Assembly (NCBI GenBank): GCA_964646755.1
Contig: CAZYIE010000010.1
Location: 1-64,000 of the forward strand
DNA from: MVRV01 sp964646755
GTDB lineage: Bacteria > Desulfobacterota > Syntrophia > Syntrophales > Smithellaceae
Direction: 5' to 3'
Length of the DNA: 64,000 bases
The notes below the pieces were generated by a model. It was not told where the DNA came from. It worked only from the letters and a program-made list of their open reading frames with translations, and made no database searches. Shown piece by piece: positions 16,609 through 25,606 of this stretch. Numbering within the stretch: the first letter of the stretch is position 1; each line of letters opens with the position of its first letter. A program made the translations under genes and the position numbers.

Positions 16609-19600
16609 TCAACGCACCTCAAACAGCCTACTGTCTTTGCCGAAATTAATGATGACTGGTGTCTGGGGGTGGCCGAGTTTGCTGGAAAGCTCAGTGGTCT
16701 TCTCCTTTGAGTATATTCCCAGACTTTTCACCGTCACATTACCGCTCTTCTCCTTGTCCACCGCAGTGCCGTTGTTCAATCCCGCAAGCAGGGTATGAGT
16801 ATATAAACCGTTGCCCTTATAACCGTCCAGGGCGGTTTGTACACTTCCGGCTGAGGCATAAATGTGCAGCCCCATCTTTTTGGCCAATACCGACATCCGG
16901 GCATCATACAGGCCGCTGACAATTGTATCCACACCACCGGCATGGCAGGTATCGAAGATGAGCAGTTGCGACAGCGATTTGATCTTTTTGGATACCTCGA
17001 CGATCTCGTTGGAGCTGATCAGGCTTTGGCTGCTGTCCAGCCGGCCATCGAAATTGCTGGTCACAATGTAGTACTGGCTCTGCAACAGCAGGCCGTGGGA
17101 AGCGTTGAAAAAAATAAAGCTATCGCCTTGTTTTATCTGGAGAGCCAGTTTTTCGATGGTGGCCAGAATGTTCCGTTTGCCGGCCTGCTCATTGACCAGA
17201 CTGGTCAAATGAATGTTGGATGGTTTATAGATGGTCGAAGCCCTGTCTGACAGCTGGGTGATGAAGTCCTGGGCATCCTTGGCCGCATATTTAAGATTAA
17301 TGGAGGCGTCGCGATAGCGGTCAATGCCTACTGCCAGTATATACAGATGTGCTTCTTCCTGTACTCTGGTGGATATAAAACTTGCCGTACCCATCACGCT
17401 TTGCACGGTATTGGGGGCGTTGAAAGCAGTCAGGCTGATCTCGTTCTCACCGGCAATTGTTTCCAGCTCCACACATTCATTAACCAGATCACTTTTGGGC
17501 CGCACCAGGACTGCACCGGGGCTCTGTTTGGCCTTCAAGGTCAGGGAGCGCATGTCCTGATAAACTGCCCGGCTGTTTAATGTGGCCAGTTTGAGGGAGG
17601 AAGTTGTACTTTGCGCTGCCGCTTCCCGATAGAATCCATCGGATTTGATTAATTTGCCATTTTGGAACAGGCGTATCTCACCAATGCCACCGCCGGTGCT
17701 TTGCACCCGATAACAGACCTTTACCTTCGGATCTCCGGTTGAAGTGGGGATAACGGAAAATTTGACCGTCGGGGGAGGATTGCTGATCGCCTCGTCAACC
17801 GTCAGAGTGACCAAACCCTTGATATCCTCGCCTTTGAGCTTTGCCGCCACGATGTCTGGGCGGTAAAATACATCGTAGAACTGGTCAATGCCATAAACCT
17901 TGTTGCCCCTGCGGACATTGATGTATTCATGCCCCCGGGTCGATGAGTTGTAATACCCTTCCGGTGTGATGATAATCCATTCGTTGTTGATAAAGCCGAT
18001 AGAAGAACTGATTTCCTGGCCGCTCGCCACATCCCATAGCCGCATAGTGCCATCACCACTGCCGGTGATAATCCGTTTGCCGTCAGCAGTGAATACGGCG
18101 GAATAGACCCTCAGCTTGTGGCCATGGAAGTTCATGACCAGCTTGCCGGTGGCCAACGCCAGGAGTTTCGGAATGCCGTCAAAACCGGCGATCAGAGCAT
18201 GTGAGCCGTCGGGCGAAAACGCCACCGAGGAGATAGCTATGTCCTTCCATATCTGTACCTGCCTGCCGCTGTCGACAGCAAAAAGTTTGGCAGTGTTGTC
18301 ACCACTTCCGGCTAGAACCAGTTTGCCGTCGGGAGAGAAAGCAACCGAGTTTACATGGTAGCGAAAGTCCCCGAAAACACGCAGTTCACGGCCTGATTCG
18401 ATATCCCAAATCCTGACTGTTTTATCGCGGCTTCCAGATGCTATATATTTGTCGTCAGGAGAGAAAGCGACGGAAAGGATTTTATCGGTATGGGCGGCAA
18501 AGCTTTTTAATTCCTGTCCGGTTGCTGTATCCCACAGTTTGAGACGGTTATTGGGAGCACCTGACACAATCCATTTCCCATCCCGGGAAAAAGCAGCAGC
18601 ACCGTGCCCGTTAATCTGCATCAATGCTCTGCCGGTTTCCACCTCCCGCAGTATCAACGGCCCGTCCAGCCGGCAGTCCAGCATGGACATGCTATCCGGT
18701 GCAAAAGCCAGCGAAGTAACGCTCCCCTTGATGCCACGGAATATTCTGAGTCTTTTGCCGGTATTGCTATCCCACAGATGGATGCCGCCATCAGAATAAC
18801 CGGACAGGAAGTATTTACCGTTGGGAGAAGCGCCGACAGACATAATCCATGTGACCATGCCTTCGAGCTTGTGTATCTCTTTTGCCGATTCAACATCCCA
18901 CAGCGACATATTGCGACTGCCTGCAAGCAGCTGTTTTCCATCGCGCGAGAAGGCGACGGAGAATATGGAACTTTCCTCGCCCGAGCTGGCAGGCAGGGAC
19001 TTCAACTCTCTAAAGCCTGCAAGATCCCAAACCTGGACGGTACGGTCCCAGCTCCCTGACGCGGCAGTCCTCCCATCCGGTGAGAACGCTACCGAGGAGA
19101 CTTCTTTAGTGTGCCCCCGCAGTATGGCAATTTCTCTGCCGGAATCTGCCTCCCAGTACCGGACAGTTTTATCTTTGGTCCCGGCCGAGAGCAGATACCT
19201 TCCATCCGGTGAAAACACTACGGCATTTATCCCGTCAGTGTGACCGAGGAATGTCCGTATCTCCGAACCATCTGCAATATTCCAGAGTTTGATGGTTTTA
19301 TCCCAGCTGCCGGATGCTAGCACTCTGCCATCCGGTGAGAAAGCCAGTGATCTGACAGCGGCCGTGTGTCCGCTAATTTGCTTAATCACTCTGCCGGTGC
19401 CGGGTTCCCAGATTTTAATGGTGTTGTCCATGCCGCCGGAGGCGATAGACCTTCCATCAGGGGAAAAGACGGCGGCAAAGACACCTTTGGTATGCCCCGT
19501 AAACGTCCTAACCTGATTACCGGTCATTACATCCCAAAGAATGATCTTTTTGTCCATGCCGCAGGACAGCACAAAGCGTTCATCAGGAGAAAAGACCGCC

Positions 19601-19890
19601 GAGGCCACAAAGGCCGTATGTCCGGTAAAAGTGCGGATTTCCCGCCACCTGACGATATCCCAAAGCTTGACAGTCATATCCCCGGCGGAGAGCGCTTGCT
19701 TTCCGTCAGCGGAAAAGGCCACCGAATTTACTCCGGAGTGTCCCAGCTGGACAAATATTTCCGGCCCCTGCTTATTGCCTGCTGGGGCAAGCTTTTCCTC
19801 GGCAAGCGCGGAAGTTGAACTTATGGCTAGCAAAAAAATAATTTCCAGGACGATTATCAAAGAATAAAAGAAACTCTTAAATCTGAACAT
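16609..19890 (-). CDS. Secreted WD40-repeat protein with C-terminal caspase-like (peptidase C14) domain
   Basis: This is a protein of about 1093 residues. A signal peptide (MFRFKSFF... to LAEEK) is followed by 14 WD40 repeats with GH...FSPDGR...LWD punctuation, enough for two seven-bladed propellers (about residues 45-625). A linker domain with NEWIIITPEGYY, an Ig-like stretch and a caspase-fold domain (about 850-1090) come next. The catalytic dyad is visible: His in NASHG and Cys in DTCHAGG, 50 residues apart. I favour the start at 19890 (GGAGA just upstream, signal peptide in register). An ATG at 19929 overlaps the preceding gene's stop as ATGA and would add 13 residues. Several late repeats are degenerate. 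The substrate is unknown. Confidence 0.88.
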   Translation of the reverse strand: MFRFKSFFYSLIIVLEIIFLLAISSTSALAEEKLAPAGNKQGPEIFVQLGHSGVNSVAFSADGKQALSAGDMTVKLWDIVRWREIRTFTGHTAFVASAVFSPDERFVLSCGMDKKIILWDVMTGNQVRTFTGHTKGVFAAVFSPDGRSIASGGMDNTIKIWEPGTGRVIKQISGHTAAVRSLAFSPDGRVLASGSWDKTIKLWNIADGSEIRTFLGHTDGINAVVFSPDGRYLLSAGTKDKTVRYWEADSGREIAILRGHTKEVSSVAFSPDGRTAASGSWDRTVQVWDLAGFRELKSLPASSGEESSIFSVAFSRDGKQLLAGSRNMSLWDVESAKEIHKLEGMVTWIMSVGASPNGKYFLSGYSDGGIHLWDSNTGKRLRIFRGIKGSVTSLAFAPDSMSMLDCRLDGPLILREVETGRALMQINGHGAAAFSRDGKWIVSGAPNNRLKLWDTATGQELKSFAAHTDKILSVAFSPDDKYIASGSRDKTVRIWDIESGRELRVFGDFRYHVNSVAFSPDGKLVLAGSGDNTAKLFAVDSGRQVQIWKDIAISSVAFSPDGSHALIAGFDGIPKLLALATGKLVMNFHGHKLRVYSAVFTADGKRIITGSGDGTMRLWDVASGQEISSSIGFINNEWIIITPEGYYNSSTRGHEYINVRRGNKVYGIDQFYDVFYRPDIVAAKLKGEDIKGLVTLTVDEAISNPPPTVKFSVIPTSTGDPKVKVCYRVQSTGGGIGEIRLFQNGKLIKSDGFYREAAAQSTTSSLKLATLNSRAVYQDMRSLTLKAKQSPGAVLVRPKSDLVNECVELETIAGENEISLTAFNAPNTVQSVMGTASFISTRVQEEAHLYILAVGIDRYRDASINLKYAAKDAQDFITQLSDRASTIYKPSNIHLTSLVNEQAGKRNILATIEKLALQIKQGDSFIFFNASHGLLLQSQYYIVTSNFDGRLDSSQSLISSNEIVEVSKKIKSLSQLLIFDTCHAGGVDTIVSGLYDARMSVLAKKMGLHIYASAGSVQTALDGYKGNGLYTHTLLAGLNNGTAVDKEKSGNVTVKSLGIYSKEKTTELSSKLGHPQTPVIINFGKDSRLFEVR

Positions 19891-19925
19891 GTTTTCTCCG
19901 TCTATCTCTCTGGTAAAAATTTTAT

Positions 19926-20348
19926 TCATACGTTCTCTTCAATCATTAAACGCTGTTTTTGCTCCTGTAATTTTCTTCCTGTTATGGGAAATAGTGCAGG
20001 AATTACGTTACAGCTTTTTTGGGGCACAATTATTGTGCATTCGGTTCTCAAACAATAATCTGAAGGTCTAAGTGGTTTCTTCCGGCTGATTTGGTCACGC
20101 TTCGAAAATCTGTTGCGTTCTTTCTGAAATTCAGGGTATTGGCTCGCCGCAAGAATGATTGCTGCCAGAAGTAGGATAATAGCGACGATGCGGACATTTT
20201 TTGAGCCGAAGAGGGCGGGCGCTGAGGCAAAAAGCGTGGCCATAATAAATACAACAAAGGAACCGGAGGGCGACATCATCAGCAATCCTAGGCAGAGCAA
20301 AATTGCTGACAGCCAGGTAAGCGCGGAAGCGGAACTGTTTTTAATCAT
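19926..20348 (-). CDS. Small membrane protein of unknown function
   Basis: This 140-residue protein has three predicted membrane segments in the first 75 residues, followed by a basic, Cys-containing tail that looks unlike a membrane domain. GAGGGG lies 5 bases before the ATG. Its stop overlaps the first possible ATG of the WD40-caspase gene (ATGA), so the two are probably translated together. I do not recognise the family. The abrupt change of character after residue 80 could reflect a frameshift, but I see no clear alternative frame. Confidence 0.45.
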   Translation of the reverse strand: MIKNSSASALTWLSAILLCLGLLMMSPSGSFVVFIMATLFASAPALFGSKNVRIVAIILLLAAIILAASQYPEFQKERNRFSKRDQISRKKPLRPSDYCLRTECTIIVPQKSCNVIPALFPITGRKLQEQKQRLMIEENV

Positions 20349-20439
20349 TATTTCCCCTCATATGTGGTTGCTATTCTACTGGGATTGCGCGTATATAGCA
20401 ACAAATTATATGTCCTATAATCAGGACGGAGGGGGAAAT

Positions 20440-20784
20440 ATGATGACAGCAAACAATCAATGCACGCAATTAAATAATGAACAGGATCTTGCTGACGCAC
20501 TGCAGGCAAATAATAAAGCCATCGCTCTTTTTTATGCGTCGTGGTGTCCTTTTTGTTCCCGGTTTTTGCCCGTCTTTAAACAGCAGGCACAAGGAAAAGA
20601 GGGGAACTTCTTGCTGGTGCAGGATGACAAAGAGACCATCTGTGATAAATACTCCATTGGGATTTTCCCGACGGTGCTTTTCTTTGAGAATGGGGTGCTG
20701 GCGAAAAGACTCGATGGTGCAGCAGGAGTCGGCTTGCAGGAAAAGCAGCTGGTCGAATTTATCGATACGTGTTCTTTAACGTAA
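20440..20784 (+). CDS. Thioredoxin-like protein
   Basis: This 114-residue single-domain protein has the redox motif WCPFC (about residues 35-39) after FYAS and the cis-proline strand GIFPTVLFF, as in thioredoxins. The active-site pair CPFC differs from the CGPC of general thioredoxins, so it may be a specialised reductant. There is no signal peptide, so it should be cytoplasmic. The start is set by GGAGGGGGAA just before the double ATG; a longer open frame upstream lacks a ribosome site. The unknown gene at 20807 follows after 22 bases and is probably co-transcribed. Confidence 0.8.
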   Translation: MMTANNQCTQLNNEQDLADALQANNKAIALFYASWCPFCSRFLPVFKQQAQGKEGNFLLVQDDKETICDKYSIGIFPTVLFFENGVLAKRLDGAAGVGLQEKQLVEFIDTCSLT

Positions 20785-20806
20785 TTCGCATAAGGTGATA
20801 TCAGCA

Positions 20807-21352
20807 ATGCAAATTGAGCAACCACAAATGAATTTAGCCGATATCCGGTTTCCCCGGGAGTTGGAAACCGATAATACGGCGGAAAGCATTAGGATTGCAT
20901 TGCGTGCCCATACAGTCAAAATCAGGCCGGAGAGTGATTTTGTTATTTCCCGGATAGAAATGACAGACCCGCTGAAAATTGCGCTTCGTCAAGCAAAGCT
21001 AAGAGGTCACATTCGTTGCGGCTTTGAAGATATCGCTGCTAAGCTGGAAAGTGAAAGAATGGGGATAGCCAATGTCCGCCAACGTATGGATACCCCTTAT
21101 GGAAAGCGTATTTCCCGGCTGCTTTTATTTTCTAATGATGGCGCCGGGCGTCTTTACCGGCATATCGAGCAGATACTAAAAGCACACTCTTCGCGGTTGC
21201 TCGGTTGTCTTATTAATATGGACAGTAATGATTTCGGTTATTTGATAACGGGCAAAGACAGCATAGTCAAAATAGTTATGGTCGAACATAAAGCTATTGT
21301 TTGTGATATATTGAGGGCCGTGATTGCTGTACCCGATGTGTCCTCAGAATAA
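20807..21352 (+). CDS. Conserved-looking protein of unknown function
   Basis: This 181-residue soluble protein is one I do not recognise. I chose the ATG at 20807, with AAGGTG 9 bases upstream; an in-frame GTG at 20795 overlaps that ribosome site. The sequence is mixed alpha/beta with a basic central part rich in Arg. A late segment with alternating hydrophobic strands (LLGCLINMDSNDFGYLI...) could form a small sheet. No catalytic motif, signal peptide or membrane segment is visible. Tight spacing after the thioredoxin-like gene suggests a shared transcript. Confidence 0.5.
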   Translation: MQIEQPQMNLADIRFPRELETDNTAESIRIALRAHTVKIRPESDFVISRIEMTDPLKIALRQAKLRGHIRCGFEDIAAKLESERMGIANVRQRMDTPYGKRISRLLLFSNDGAGRLYRHIEQILKAHSSRLLGCLINMDSNDFGYLITGKDSIVKIVMVEHKAIVCDILRAVIAVPDVSSE

Positions 21353-22263
21353 TTATTCATTTCCCGAATAAAGAACGACTTTTATCATCTCCGGTCCTAA
21401 TTTCCTCAATAAGCCTCTTCCTAAAAAAATCGGCCACAGATATGACAACATGTTTTTTGATACAAGCGGAACGTCACCGCGTTTTATCGGGGAATTTATC
21501 GCCACGGTGGGCGGAGACCGTAGCTGATTTTAAAAACAAGGGGGCCCCCGCCCTGACTTTTGTTGCCGGATACATGGTCAATGGAAGGCTGCATTCCTGC
21601 AACCGCCAATGTTATCGATGTGACAACCCTTTTTGCGGAAATACACCATTTCGAATTATAATCGATATATCACCAGCCACTTTCCTTTAATCAATTTATT
21701 TTGAAAATTTTCTTGATTAAATTTTCAAAATATTGAATACATCTACAAATATCATTTACAATGCGTAATCTTGCTGAAAAAACAGTAAAAGAAAGAGCAT
21801 CTCTCAATATTTCACATACCAATAAATTTCGTGACGATTATAAAGAGCAGCGACAAGACAGGCAACACATTTTGGGAGAAATACAGCCATAATGAGTTAC
21901 CAACGCGATTTACAACCGAAGCTATCTTATCATTCGATTTACCCTGGTAAACAAATTGCTGCCAACGATATCTTAAGAAAGATTCTATTCCTGGTTGATT
22001 CTGAACATACCGTAGTTGCAAATACAACGTACGGATAAGTACATAATTACACAGCATTCTGCTGTTAGCGTGCAGGTGCTCTTAGCTCTATTTAAAAAGG
22101 GGTCAAGGAAAGGAGGAAATGTAGGCAAAGTATTTTCACCGAGGAATGGTGCCAGACATCTCCGCTCTCCGAGTGGGTGATCAAGCATTATTAAAGGAGA
22201 TCAATTGATGGACGCTGATGACAAAAGATCAATAAGCAAATAATTTAAACTATGGAGGCAAAA
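21353..22263. other. 910-base gene-poor region before the amino-acid binding protein gene
   Basis: I support no gene here. Short frames at 21442-21690, 21812-22057 and 21985-22188 have no ribosome sites or recognisable composition. One real structure is a 12-bp perfect A/T-rich inverted repeat, 21697-21708 with 21721-21732, around a 12-base loop. It could be a weak transcription end or a protein site. The right-hand end must contain the promoter of the 22264 gene, but I find no convincing -35/-10 pair. Confidence 0.4.
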
Positions 22264-23463
22264 ATGAAACGTACAGAGATATGGAAATTGTTCATTGCTA
22301 TCTTAGCTCTTTTATTTGTTTTTAGCACCGCGGGCTGGGCGGAAGTAGGTGTCTCAAAGGATGAGATCAAAATTGGCGGCATTTTGGATGTTTCCGGCCC
22401 CATTGCCTTCATGGGAAAAGGGGTCAGTGACGGGTCTAAGCTTTACTTTAAGTATATAAATGACCAGGGCGGTATTTATGGACGTAAGATAAACTACTTG
22501 GTTGAGGATGACGGGTATCAATCACCAAGAGCCGTACAAGCTGCCAAGAAGCTGATTGAATCGGATAATGTCTTTTGTATCTATTCGGTTTTGGGATCTG
22601 CTCAGAGTAACGCCATGTATCCGATTTTAGAAGCCAAAGGAGTGCCCCTGCTTTTGCCGGCAACTCAGAACCGTGATATGGGTGTTCCTCCCAGAAAGTA
22701 CCTGTTTCTGGCAGACCCTACTTACACTTTACAAGGTAAGCTGGCCATGGAGTACATAGTAGATGATATGGGCATAAAGAAACCAAAAGCTGCTGTCATC
22801 TTTCAGGATGATGCCCCTGGTCATGACTGGCGAAACGGTGTACGCATAGCGGCCAAGCATTATGGTTTAGATATCCTGGAGCTTTCGTATAAAAGAGGTT
22901 CCGTGGACTTTAGCTCTCAAATAGCCCGGTGCAAAGAGAACGGAATTACCCATATACTGATGTGGACCCTTGTCCGTGAGCCGGCTTTAATCATGAAAGA
23001 AGCACAGCGTGTGCAACTCAAGGCCACCTTTTTTACTTCGACGGCTTCCAACGACAAAAGATGTATTGATTTGGCCGGTGATGCTGTTGATTACACCAAT
23101 GGCTTTTTCGCTACGTCCATGGTCTATGATCTCCATACCCAGAGCACTCCGAGAATCATTGAATATAAACAAAATATCGCCAAGTACGGGATATGTCGTG
23201 AAGATAATTTCTATAACCTGTACGGATACCAATCTGCTGTAACTCTGGTCGAAGGTCTCAAGCAAGCCGGCAAAGATCTGACCCGGGAAGGGATGATCAA
23301 AACGCTGGAGGGTTTCAAGAATTTTGACAATGGAATACTTTCACCTATTACCTGGGGTCCCAACAAGAGGGCCGGAGGAAGCTCCATAAAGATTGACAAG
23401 GCAATAAATGGCCGTTGGACGCCTGTGAGTCCGTGGCGTGTTTCTAAGATTGCCGAGGAATAA
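22264..23463 (+). CDS. Branched-chain amino-acid-type ABC transporter substrate-binding protein (orphan)
   Basis: This 399-residue periplasmic protein belongs to the type I Leu/Ile/Val-binding family (Peripla_BP_6). A signal peptide ends near GWAE. The first lobe begins with the family signature IKIGGILDVSGP, and the typical DDGYQSPRAVQAAKKLIE segment follows. The ATG at 22264 is set by GGAGG overlapping an upstream in-frame ATG at 22252. Ligands in this family include branched-chain amino acids, amides and aromatic acids; none can be chosen from sequence. No permease or ATPase genes are adjacent, so it must work with a transporter encoded elsewhere. Confidence 0.88.
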   Translation: MKRTEIWKLFIAILALLFVFSTAGWAEVGVSKDEIKIGGILDVSGPIAFMGKGVSDGSKLYFKYINDQGGIYGRKINYLVEDDGYQSPRAVQAAKKLIESDNVFCIYSVLGSAQSNAMYPILEAKGVPLLLPATQNRDMGVPPRKYLFLADPTYTLQGKLAMEYIVDDMGIKKPKAAVIFQDDAPGHDWRNGVRIAAKHYGLDILELSYKRGSVDFSSQIARCKENGITHILMWTLVREPALIMKEAQRVQLKATFFTSTASNDKRCIDLAGDAVDYTNGFFATSMVYDLHTQSTPRIIEYKQNIAKYGICREDNFYNLYGYQSAVTLVEGLKQAGKDLTREGMIKTLEGFKNFDNGILSPITWGPNKRAGGSSIKIDKAINGRWTPVSPWRVSKIAEE

Positions 23464-23828
23464 AGGTAAAAAGTTTATTATGAGGTAAAGAAAACGAATG
23501 TTTATCTGTACGAGGCTTTTGCCTTTTTATGGATTATGACGGACATACGACTCCACCCATAGAGAATTATCTTTTTATGGGTGGAGAAGTGTGTCCGCAA
23601 ATCATGTTTTGTCGTGGCTTCGTCAAGCGGACTGTTATATTTCTGGAAACTGTAAAATATATCCGGGCAGTGGTGTAATTTCTCATCAAGCGCCAACAGG
23701 GGAAACTTCGCTGTTATGCCTGCAGGACAACTTAAGGGCCAACCTATTTGCACAGACAGGTTTTTGCGTTTTTTGTTCAACAAGACCGGATACTTTTCTT
23801 TCCTTCTTACATTTCCCACAAATATAGT
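23464..23828. other. Spacer downstream of the binding-protein gene, with a hairpin
   Basis: There is no supported gene. An 11-bp perfect inverted repeat, 23551-23561 with 23576-23586, closes a 14-base T-rich loop 88 bases after the binding-protein stop. It lacks a trailing T-run, so it is a weak candidate for a terminator or mRNA-stabilising hairpin. Nothing else stands out. Confidence 0.4.
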
Positions 23829-24308
23829 TCAAGGAATTATGCGCGATGCGCTACGTTCTACTTTCAATTGTTTTATCAAAAAACTGTCCAGCCCATTGGC
23901 AAAAGCCTGGCGGTCTTTCCTGTCGAATGTCGCCGGCCCGCCCGTAATCATACCGCTGTCGCGCAGCTCATTCATCAGGCCGCGCATGGCCAGACTATCC
24001 TTGATATTTTCTTCAGTATAAAGCTTGCCCCGGGGATTGAGCGCAAAGGCACCTTTCGTCACCGTGCGGTCTGCGAGCGGAATATCGGCGGTAATTACCA
24101 AATCGCCTGGTTGGACAAGCTCGGCGATTTTATCATCGGCCACATCAGCTCCGGCGGTGACGAGGATAACTGAAATATGTGCGGCATTATCAATTCTCAA
24201 CGGTTTGTTAGCCACGAAAATAAGGGAGACGTTCAGGCGCATCGACGCCCGCATTAAAATATCTTTAATTACATTCGGAAATGCATCAGCATCGATAAAT
24301 ATTCGCAT
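23829..24308 (-). CDS. UPF0178 (YaiI/YqxD, DUF188) family protein
   Basis: This 159-residue cytoplasmic protein matches the UPF0178 family over its full length. It starts with the family signature at the N-terminus (MRIFIDADAFPN, where most members have DADACP). Acidic residues in the DADA motif and later in TADIPLAD and NPRG make a PIN-like nuclease fold plausible; function is unproven. AAGGACAG precedes the ATG at 24308, so I prefer it to an upstream in-frame start at 24335. It is a single gene with a repeat element on its upstream side. Confidence 0.85.
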   Translation of the reverse strand: MRIFIDADAFPNVIKDILMRASMRLNVSLIFVANKPLRIDNAAHISVILVTAGADVADDKIAELVQPGDLVITADIPLADRTVTKGAFALNPRGKLYTEENIKDSLAMRGLMNELRDSGMITGGPATFDRKDRQAFANGLDSFLIKQLKVERSASRIIP

Positions 24309-24341
24309 TTCTGTCCTTGATTCTGCAAAACACATTTATCT

Positions 24342-24452
24342 GTCTTTGCGAGGAGCAAAGCGACGCGGCAATCTCTTCAATATTCACACCATCATTAGAT
24401 TGCTTCACTTCCCCCTTCGCCTGACTCAGGGCTTCGGTTCACCGCAATGACA
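24342..24452. repeat. Interspersed repeat of the TCTTTGCGAG...CGCAATGACAG type
   Basis: The element begins GTCTTTGCGAGGAGCAAAGC, contains GGCAATCTC and its inverted partner AGATTGCTTC, and ends CCGCAATGACAG. The same ends and core occur inside the composite repeat at 28021-28112 and in degenerate form at 63296. It therefore belongs to an interspersed palindromic repeat family of this genome. It lies between ywbE and the UPF0178 gene and has no ORF. Confidence 0.7.
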
Positions 24453-24490
24453 GCTGTTGTGCTTTGCACAGTATTTTTTTATAATCATTT

Positions 24491-24688
24491 TCAGTCCGTT
24501 AATATTTCCTTCACTCTACCGACAATGCCGCTTTCCAGGCGCACTTTGATGCCGTGAGGATGCGTGCCGGACTTGGTCAGAATATCCGCGACGATGCCTT
24601 CGGTCAGCTTGCCTGTGCGCTGATCGGGCTTCTGGACAACTTTTACCTGCATCCCCGCTTTGATGTCACTTCGATTATTTCCGTTCAT
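24491..24688 (-). CDS. ywbE: YwbE family protein (DUF2196)
   Basis: This 65-residue protein matches the YwbE family throughout: an N-terminal RSDIKAGMQVKVV strand, the QRTGKLTEGIV segment and the HPHGIKVRLESG.VGRV ending. It has the look of a small KOW/SH3-like beta barrel. The family is uncharacterised. It lies 11 bases downstream of the UPF0213 gene on the same strand, and the methyltransferase gene lies just upstream of that, so the three form a compact unit. Confidence 0.88.
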   Translation of the reverse strand: MNGNNRSDIKAGMQVKVVQKPDQRTGKLTEGIVADILTKSGTHPHGIKVRLESGIVGRVKEILTD

Positions 24689-24699
24689 AATGAATACCT

Positions 24700-24972
24700 T
24701 TAATTGCAGCCTGCCGCCAGAGCCGGAAGTTTCCTGTCTTTGGGCAGTTTTTTAATTTTCATTTCCAGACGGAGCGCTTCTGATTGCGACATACACTTGC
24801 TTACGGCCATTAGCTTTACCGGTAGCCTGGCCCTGGTATATCGGGAAGCAGTTCCTTTATTATGTGCCAGCAATCGTTTTTCGACATTATTCGTTATGCC
24901 GGTGTACAGCGTATTGTCAGGGCAACGCAGTATATAGACAACCCAGTTCTTGTTTGTTGTTGATTGTGTCAT
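24700..24972 (-). CDS. GIY-YIG domain protein, UPF0213 type
   Basis: This 90-residue protein is essentially one GIY-YIG nuclease domain. VVYILRC is followed by TLYTGITNN (the GIY and YIG strands), then the catalytic Arg in VEKRLLAHN and the late Glu in EALRLEMKIK. The GTASRYTRARLPV segment places it in the UPF0213/YhbQ type. I use the ATG at 24972, just past the methyltransferase stop; an upstream in-frame start at 25005 would overlap that gene. It differs from the repeat-bounded GIY-YIG genes at 46 and 51.8 kb, which belong to another subgroup. Its cellular role is not established. Confidence 0.85.
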   Translation of the reverse strand: MTQSTTNKNWVVYILRCPDNTLYTGITNNVEKRLLAHNKGTASRYTRARLPVKLMAVSKCMSQSEALRLEMKIKKLPKDRKLPALAAGCN

Positions 24973-24977
24973 TGCTT

Positions 24978-25595
24978 TTATCCGGGTTTGCTCACCGTAA
25001 CCCACAGGAATGTCTCGCCGCCGATTTTCCGGTAATCTCTGGCCTCAATATTAAAACCGGTGTTTTCCAAATCATTCCAAAGTGCGGCAGGGTGCTTGTG
25101 GCTGTAGTACAACTGCTGTCCCATAAATTCCTTATAACCGTCGAATTCATCACTGCCTGTATATTCTTTCGAGGCATAGGTAAACAGCATTTTGCCTTGA
25201 GGACAAAGCCAGCGATATAATTTCGTAAACAAAGCCGCATGATCATTGCTGGGAATATGGAACAGGCTGTATATCGCCGTGATGGCCTCAAACCTATTCG
25301 CCGCAAATTCCACTTCCCGCATGTCGGCGCGAATAGTCTGCATTTCCGGGACGTATTTTGCCGCGAGTTCCAGCATCTGCTTCGAGAAATCCACGCCGGT
25401 AACCGCCCATCCGTGATCGATAAAAAAACGGGCAAATGGTTCTCCGGCGCCGCAGCCCATATCCAGTAATCTTCCTTTTTTTATGCTCATGGCTCCGTAA
25501 AAAGCATTCAGAACTTCCGACATGTCAAAAAGATTGCGGCTCTGGTCATAGGTTGCCGCAAACTGATCATAAATTTTTTGAAGTGTATTTTTCAC
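24978..25595 (-). CDS. Class I SAM-dependent methyltransferase
   Basis: This 205-residue cytoplasmic protein has a Rossmann-type SAM fold. Motif I is LLDMGCGAGEPFARFF (residues about 39-54), followed by VTGVDFSKQML with the acidic residue that binds the SAM ribose. The IRADMREVEF and ITAIYSLFHIP strands come next. The substrate cannot be deduced; proteins of this kind act on small molecules such as quinones or trans-aconitate. It is followed almost directly by the UPF0213 and ywbE genes. tex ends 11 bases beyond its start on the same strand, so read-through from tex is likely. Confidence 0.82.
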   Translation of the reverse strand: MKNTLQKIYDQFAATYDQSRNLFDMSEVLNAFYGAMSIKKGRLLDMGCGAGEPFARFFIDHGWAVTGVDFSKQMLELAAKYVPEMQTIRADMREVEFAANRFEAITAIYSLFHIPSNDHAALFTKLYRWLCPQGKMLFTYASKEYTGSDEFDGYKEFMGQQLYYSHKHPAALWNDLENTGFNIEARDYRKIGGETFLWVTVSKPG

Positions 25596-25606
25596 AGCAT
25601 TGCCTT

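Noticed and set aside
21442..21690. 82-codon open frame with several Cys in the gene-poor region
   Set aside because: The Cys spacing does not match a known zinc or iron-sulfur motif and no ribosome site precedes it.
24342..24452. CRISPR array
   Set aside because: It and the other repeats are long, imperfect and widely spaced; there are no regular short repeats with spacers and no cas genes.
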